Assembly: GCF_003473485.1 (NCBI RefSeq)
Contig: NC_053044.1
Coordinates: forward strand, 34,848,091 to 34,912,090
Origin: Medicago truncatula
Lineage: Eukaryota; Streptophyta; Magnoliopsida; Fabales; Fabaceae
DNA length: 64,000 bases
Direction: 5' to 3'
Shown here: piece by piece, positions 58,021-64,000 of the stretch
Layout: each line of letters opens with the position of its first letter
Position numbering within the stretch: position 1 is the first letter of the stretch
The notes under the pieces: generated by a model
Database searches by the model: none
What the model was told of the DNA's origin: nothing
The model's input: the letters and a program-made list of their open reading frames with translations, nothing else
Made by a program: the position numbers and the translations under genes

Positions 58021-59648
58021 TAGCCTAGTTTCAGCAACTTTTGATTTTCGTTCCGGGCTTTAGGGGGCCAATCCGAGCTTTGTAAAACACTCCTTTCAAC
58101 TTGTTTAATCTCTGTTTGAACTCCTAAACCTACTGGAACATGATTTACTCATTCAAATTTGGGATTTTCTATTTTGGTTGAAACTTGAACTTTCGATAAT
58201 TTCGGTTTTGTCGGAAATGAACTTTTGTGAATTAGAGGGATTACAAGTTGGGTCTACAGTCCATGTGGACTTAGGCAAGGCTTGTAAAGTTGGAATCATG
58301 TCTTAATGACACCAAACTTGATTTTCGGGTGGGATTGTGGAATATGTGAACTTTGGGTTTTCTTATACGAACTTAGGCTAATCTTTGAACTAATGTTTAA
58401 TAGTTCGTAAGTGGCTTAAACTCATGACTACATGATTGATTAAGATTGAATGATAGGTTTCCAAACTTGAACAAATTACTTTGCTTTGAAAATTATCAAT
58501 GTTGGCCGTTTGACACTTGATACGGACCTTGTCGAAAATGATTCTTTAAAGCCGTTTAACTTATAAATCTTTCGTGAATAGCTTTGTATGATTAAATAAA
58601 GTTATGTGAGTGACTTGTTGTGTGTTGGATATAATGTTCATCAAAAGGTATTATATTTCATCTTTACTTGGAATGTGGGAAATTCATGTATTGATATTGA
58701 ATTGTGTGAAGAAGATGATAATTGTAGATACATATATATTGATTAATTATGATGTTGTTGGTGAGTGCATATATGTCAAGCAACAGTGAATTGTTGGTGA
58801 ATGAATATATGCTAAGTGTTGGTGAGATTGTGGTGAATTGTTTGTGTGAACATATGCATTGTTGTTGAGACATATGTTTATGCATACATGACTGATGGTG
58901 ACGGATTTTATATCCAATGTGGTGAATGGTTTGTGTGAACATATGCATTGTTGTCGAGTCATATGTTCATGCATTCATGACTGATTATGATGTTCAGTTG
59001 GCATCATGGGGTGATAGCCTAGACATTGGTGATGACGGTACCGCATGCATCTAGAAGAGTCTAGAACATTGCATGCATTTAAAAAATTGATGAGTCGTGT
59101 CATAATTGAATATGTGACTTGGTTAATTGTACATTGGTGAAATTTGGTGAATGTTGTGATATGTGGATTGGTGTATATATGCAATGGTGGATTTTGTTGA
59201 TGGTTGTGAATAATTGAGCTATGCTCTAATTGCATGTCTTACTTGTTTGTGGTTATACACTTAGTAAATCAATTTGATGATGATTGTTTTGATAATAATG
59301 ATGAGTGAGAATTGTATATGTATGTATATGACTTAGTGATTCCTTTGATGATGATGAATTGCATTTGTTGAGTTAAGTATGACAAATGAAGAATAAGGTG
59401 AGTAATCCTTTCATTGATTGATGTTGATAATGATGAGCTTAGGTCGATGATTTGATTAGTGATTGAATATGTTGTTATGCTATGTTAGTAATTTGATAGC
59501 TTGAAATGTATGTGATGGGGGATAATAATCATGTGATGCTAGTATTCTACGAGGGATGGTTATGTATATGTGTTATGCATGAATTCTTGCATGTTTATGT
59601 TTGTTTATGTTGATTATGATTGATGTAAAGCTTACCCCCAATGGTTTT

Positions 59649-61250
59649 TGTAACACCCCGTTTTCCCAACATAAAAATTTCATTCAAATAATCAGAGTAA
59701 TCATCACAAAACGGAATGTCACACTTCTAAAAATCATAAACGGAAATAATTAACTAATTATCCTTCAAAATTCAATAATATAATAATTCATACTTCGCAG
59801 CGGAATTTATTTCATTAATAACTCAATCAACTTCTAATCATTATTAACTTCATATTCATCGCATTATATACATCATCACATAGCACATAATAATCAAATC
59901 ATAACCATCATCATATAACATCATAAATCATCACATCATAAACATTACTTTGTAGCATAAACAACACAACATAATCATAATCTCATAATAACATAAACAA
60001 CACAACATAATCATCAACAACATCATAACCGACATAACAACATCATAATCAATATCATAAACAACATCATATGATCTTTCATCAACAACTCAAGGTTAAA
60101 TAACAACTTAACAACGACGACACAACTTCAACTTAACAATGCAACTTAGACTTCTTATTCATCTTAGACCATCTCGTCAAAATGCAACTACAACCTCTTA
60201 ATCATACATGTGGTACCAACCAGGGCATCAAGCCCTCAACGTATAAGCGTAAATAGGCTCACAGGACATCAAACCCTCAACTTACAGGGCATCAAGCCCT
60301 CAACATAATAAGCGTAAATAGGCTCACAGTGCATCAAGCCCTCAACTTATAGGACATTAAGCCCTCAACATAATATGTATAAATATACATTACAGGGCAT
60401 CAAGCCCTCAAATGAGTATGCAATGGACTCAACATCTTACGACTTAACAACTTAGACATCTCATATGACTCCAATAATTTGGATCAACATCTTACAACTT
60501 AACAACTTAGACATCTTAATGGTATTAATTCATCACAACAGCAAGACAACATCATTTAAACATATGCAGCAAGTCACCATCAATAATAATCATCATATAT
60601 AACAATTACAACTTCATATCAACGTCTTTCACAATATATAAATATTTTCACATTTAATCATCAAAGTAAATCGATCAGCAGCTCTCTCTCTTCTTGGTTC
60701 TTCTCTTCTCTTGACTTCTCACTTCTCTTGGTTTTCTCCCTTTTTATATAAATCCTTAACCTACTTATTTTCTCTTATTTCCAAATCCTCAATATTCTAT
60801 TCTAATATATATATATATATATTATATATATATATATAATATAAAATATTTCTATAACAAATAACAAATATATCTCTATAACAAATATATTTCTATAACA
60901 TATATATATTTCTATACCAAATAAGAAATATATGACTACACCAGATAACATATATTTCTACACAAAATAACATATATTTCTACACCAAATAACATAATAT
61001 TTCTACACAAAATAACATATATTTTACTAATAAATATCAACATATAACATAAAAAAATATCACTCTTCTAATTTCCAAAACAGTCTCCACAACTTAATCT
61101 TATTTTATTTTCAAATCATATTCTATTAAATAATAAAATAAGTCACTTAATAAATCAACAACACATCACAATAATCATATAAATTACATAAGTCGTAAAA
61201 ATAGACTCTAAACTCAGTAAAATATTCAAATAATAAAATAGGACGTTACA
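59649..61250 (-). mobile_element. second LTR, inserted in reverse orientation
   Basis: Fossil. Bounded on plus by tgtaacaccccgttttccca and ataggacgttaca (TG...CA), about 1.6 kb. The flanks gtttt and atttt form a 5-bp target duplication with one mismatch. On the minus strand it has a TATA-like ggatttatataaaaaggg near 60766-60749 followed by a GA-rich leader, so it points opposite to the outer LTR. The end sequences resemble those of the outer LTR, so the two are probably related families. No internal coding region; it looks like a solo LTR. It must be younger than the outer LTR that contains it. Confidence 0.7.
60220..60415. repeat. three ~64-bp tandem units with gggcatcaagccc
   Basis: Units begin at about 60221, 60285 and 60350. 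Each contains two variants of agggcatcaagccctcaac (gggc and gccc can pair as a small stem), separated by agcgtaaataggctcac. They lie inside the reverse-oriented LTR. Confidence 0.8.
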
Positions 61251-61633
61251 ATTTTGACTGCCTACCTGTCTGTATGGATGAGTAGACGAAGTGCATGATT
61301 AGTTGCTTTGGTGAGTTGCTTGGATAGCGGGAGCTATCTCTGTTATCATTTCCTTAGAGTCTTAGGATATGCTCTAATCTAGGATGTCTGTCTTATAATT
61401 ATTCTAGATTGTTTATTCTAGATTTATTTATGTTGTGGAGAATTTTCGTGACGATGTAATTGATCTCATGGCATATATACTTTGAGGTGTATGGTTTATA
61501 TTCGCTGCAACTGTTGAGAATTTTTATATATGCCTGTTGTTTGGATTTTGTTGATGACGTGGCGTCTATTTCTTGAATATTTATATTATTCGCGTGTTTT
61601 ATCGCTTTAATAGAAACAGGGCGTTACATAAAC

Positions 61634-62091
61634 CACTTAAACAACAAAAACTCATGAACGATTCCAAACACAATCGACAAAAAAGAAATCGAAGAAAAAC
61701 ATGAAAAACATCAAAGGAGCGTAATTTCACTATGAAAGACCTTGTAACTCAACCTTTAATCTTACATTGAGATTGAGCTCACATCCATGGTTGTTGCAAA
61801 AAGAAGATAACGGGAGATGAAAATTTATTCTTGGCAAATTTAGATGCACAAGGACAATTTCTGTATTATTAATAAATTTTAATGAAATGTGGGTGTAGTT
61901 GAGAATTTTTTGGGTGTGGGTAAAAATCTCCAACACCTTAAAAAAATTATTGAATTGCTTCCATAAATAACTTTGTATTATTGCATTCAACAACATTCAT
62001 TTATTTTTATATGCTTTATTAAATCAGATCCACAAAAAAGTTGATATATATATATGGTCTCTTAATCCCATGTACCTAGTTCTATCCACAG
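61634..62091. other. intergenic, no feature seen
   Basis: No gene or element ends recognised. A short TA run lies near 62044-62053. Confidence 0.35.
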
Positions 62092-62285
62092 GAGCTATGG
62101 ACTGAGATATGAACTCAGCCCAAGTTGGCCCAATAGCTTTTAAGACACTTCACGCTTTCAGCTTTCATGTTTGGTAGGTTGTGGACTGGGTTATGGACTT
62201 AGCCCAATACTTCTTAAAGCGCTCCAACCTTTAAGGCTTCATGCTTGGGGGTTGTACACTGAGCTATGGACTCGGGCCATATCTA
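62092..62285. repeat. degenerate ~80-90-bp tandem repeat
   Basis: gagctatggactgagatatg...ctcagccca...ctttcatgtttggtagg is followed by ttgtggactgggttatggac...ttagccca...cttcatgcttgggggt and then by ttgtacactgagctatggac...tcgggcc. Two and a half diverged units. Confidence 0.55.
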
Positions 62286-64000
62286 TATTGTGGCTTATAC
62301 CCAATAAGAGAGATAGACAACCCATTATATGAGCCATGTACCCTCTTGACTTAGGGGAGAAGGTGAAACCGACCCTAAGCGAGGTTTTAGGAGCAAGCAA
62401 GCTAAACTTCATAAGCAAGTAAACATGCAAAATATTAGGAATACGCTGCTCACTCACCACCCAGGAAACCCTAAGCTTCTCTTGCATGTAGGAGTTACTA
62501 GCTAACCCTAAAATCATTCCCCCACGCACCAAAAGTTTACCACATACATATAGTCTTAAGGTTTGATACATTGCCAATTAGGCCTGAGCCAAAATTCTTA
62601 GCAAGAACATCTATAAATAAAATAATAATTTTATCGATGTAATATAAGGTATATTTCTTTTTATTCAAACGTCTTTATAATTCATAAATAATACATCTAT
62701 TTTAAATGACTATTAACATTTGAGATTGTCGAATATGTATGTGTAGCACTATTCTAGGGTGGAATTTCAGGGACTTAGGCCAACTGCTTACCAAGCTATT
62801 AGGTCAAGTGTTTTAGGATCCTGAATGACTCGGTCCTTCCTTGGTTCATCATCCCACCAATATATACGACAAAGGGGATAAAATCCCAAGGCGGGTATTA
62901 AGTCAAGAACTCTAAAATCCTTGGTTAGGGTTTCTAAAGTTCCTTTATTCTTCGTGTCTTCCTCGGCCCACACTCTCCAGACCCAACCCAACCAAATAAT
63001 ATTGATTTATGTTGCAGTTGGGCATAAACACTATTATAAAACTAGTATTTTTTGCCAGAATTTTCGTACAAAATCAATCTTGTCTCAAATCACATTTTAT
63101 TTTTTTACATATTAGGGACAAATTTCATACAAAATACATATAAAATCATTCAATTTTCAAATTTTAATCAATGCATGTTCCCATGCGAAAATTATTCAAT
63201 TTTCAATTTTTTTAATCATAGAATTTCGTCTGCAAAACGATGCATAACTCCCTATGAAGTATGAACACATATAGATACACTTCTTAATACTCCAGATTGA
63301 TCAAGAGTAGAGGTGAAGTTATGTGACAGTATCTATGTTCCAACCCACTTGTGACCCACCAGTAACAGCTAGACGGAGGATATCACAGCGACAAAGACCT
63401 CACTAGTGGTGAATAAGTGGTCCTCCATTTAGGACACAAAGCACCCATTATTTCATACTATAATAATGTAATTAATATTAGACTTAATAACTTTACCTTT
63501 CATCAGATTAAGAGTTAAGGCATCATAACGTGTATTCTTATCCTCCTCTCATATTTTATTCAGGTTTCTTATCTAGAAGGCCAACTTGTCCATTTATTTT
63601 TTGGGGAAGAGGGGCTACTATTCTCTGTCTTACATAAATAATTATATTGTTTTGTGCAGGAGTATTATTTCTTGAGTAGCAAAATTTTAATAGGATAACG
63701 ACATCAGAACTTGCACCCTCTTCATATTTTATTCAGATTTTTGAATCTAGGAGGCTTTTTGTCCACACTATATTCGAATGCTATCCCCACCATTCTTTTT
63801 TTGCTACTACTATTTTATGCAGGAACATCTTTTGTTGAGAGACAAAGACTTAGTTTTGTAGTGGCCTAGAGCTGAGAGAAAAACAACAATAATGGTTGAG
63901 TTTTCCTATGCCAATTAAGGATCAATATTTATAGCTGCTTCATGAGATATGTAGGGGGCACCATAATCTTCACTACAGAACCCTTGTGAACCAGGTCTTT
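62286..64000. other. right-end repetitive region, unclassified
   Basis: GC-richer stretches 62280-62560 and 62755-63000 look like part of a larger repeat, possibly LTR-type, but no ends or coding motifs were found. At 63530-63780 two blocks are similar (catattttattcaggtttctt then tctagaagg, and catattttattcagattttt then tctaggagg), about 190 bp apart. No gene recognised. Confidence 0.35.

Larger units (their letters stand above)
56151..61628 (+). mobile_element. solo LTR of an LTR retrotransposon, with nested insertions
   Basis: Fossil. Starts tgtaacaatcagatttttgc and ends aacagggcgttaca (TG...CA), flanked by a perfect 5-bp target duplication taaac (56146-56150 and 61629-61633). No internal coding region lies between, so this is a solo LTR left by recombination. 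The span is 5478 bp; subtracting the nested hAT (687 bp plus its 8-bp duplication) and nested LTR (about 1.6 kb) leaves roughly 3.2 kb, a long LTR. A TATA-like gcctatataaactc near 56463-56477 followed by a GA-rich leader suggests plus orientation. Gypsy-type is likely from the TGTAAC...GTTACA ends (inference). The identical target copies are compatible with moderate age. Confidence 0.8.

Noticed and set aside
60220-60415. Regular short repeats resembling a CRISPR array
   Set aside because: Units are nearly identical along their whole length with no unique spacers, and they lie in a plant LTR.
62239-62577. Minus-strand open frame of 112 codons
   Set aside because: Lies in repetitive DNA and overlaps degenerate tandem units; no domain seen.

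Overview
The window looks like nuclear DNA of a papilionoid legume, most likely Medicago truncatula or a close relative. This is an inference from AT-rich sequence, plant-only gene families with GT-AG introns, and a dense population of small foldback transposons typical of legumes. No bacterial, viral or organellar gene cluster was seen, and I found no convincing new multi-gene system. The most unusual parts are listed under findings.

Genes read with exon boundaries, left to right: a decayed F-box gene at the left edge (-); a three-exon NAC gene with an in-frame stop inside the NAC domain (-, 2530-4953); a five-exon two-LIM-domain actin-bundling protein, WLIM2 type (-, 7864-11098); TRAPP subunit TRS31/TRAPPC5 in eight exons (+, 18365-23287); a protein with three Myb/SANT-like modules, each on its own exon (+, 27352-29533); a membrane-anchored HAD subfamily IIIB acid-phosphatase-like protein (-, 30396-32204); plastid sedoheptulose-1,7-bisphosphatase in eight exons (+, 34518-37050); tRNA-Arg(CCU) (-, 38829-38901); a single-repeat SHAQKY-type MYB (+, 39664-40519); an intronless GeBP/DUF573 regulator (-, 44803-45936); a nucleotide-sugar/triose-phosphate translocator pseudogene split by a hAT element (-, about 50.3-51.3 kb); and the jasmonate co-receptor COI1 in three exons (-, 52002-54749).

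Between the genes lie mobile elements. There is a LINE 3' fragment (12.37-13.08 kb) next to a 3.8-kb Helitron with both termini and two decayed B3-domain copies (13462-17297). There are hAT-like, Mutator-like and Stowaway-like foldback elements, some nested, and three tRNA-derived SINE fragments. On the right a solo LTR with a perfect 5-bp target duplication (56151-61628) contains a hAT element with a perfect 8-bp duplication and a second LTR in the opposite orientation. From 61.6 kb to the end only repeats were recognised.

The genes do not form a pathway. They act in photosynthetic carbon fixation (SBPase), jasmonate perception (COI1), vesicle tethering (TRS31), actin bundling (WLIM2) and transcription (NAC, MYB, GeBP, SANT-like). 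Exon joins were made by eye from splice sites, reading phase and family similarity, and have not been tested against transcripts.
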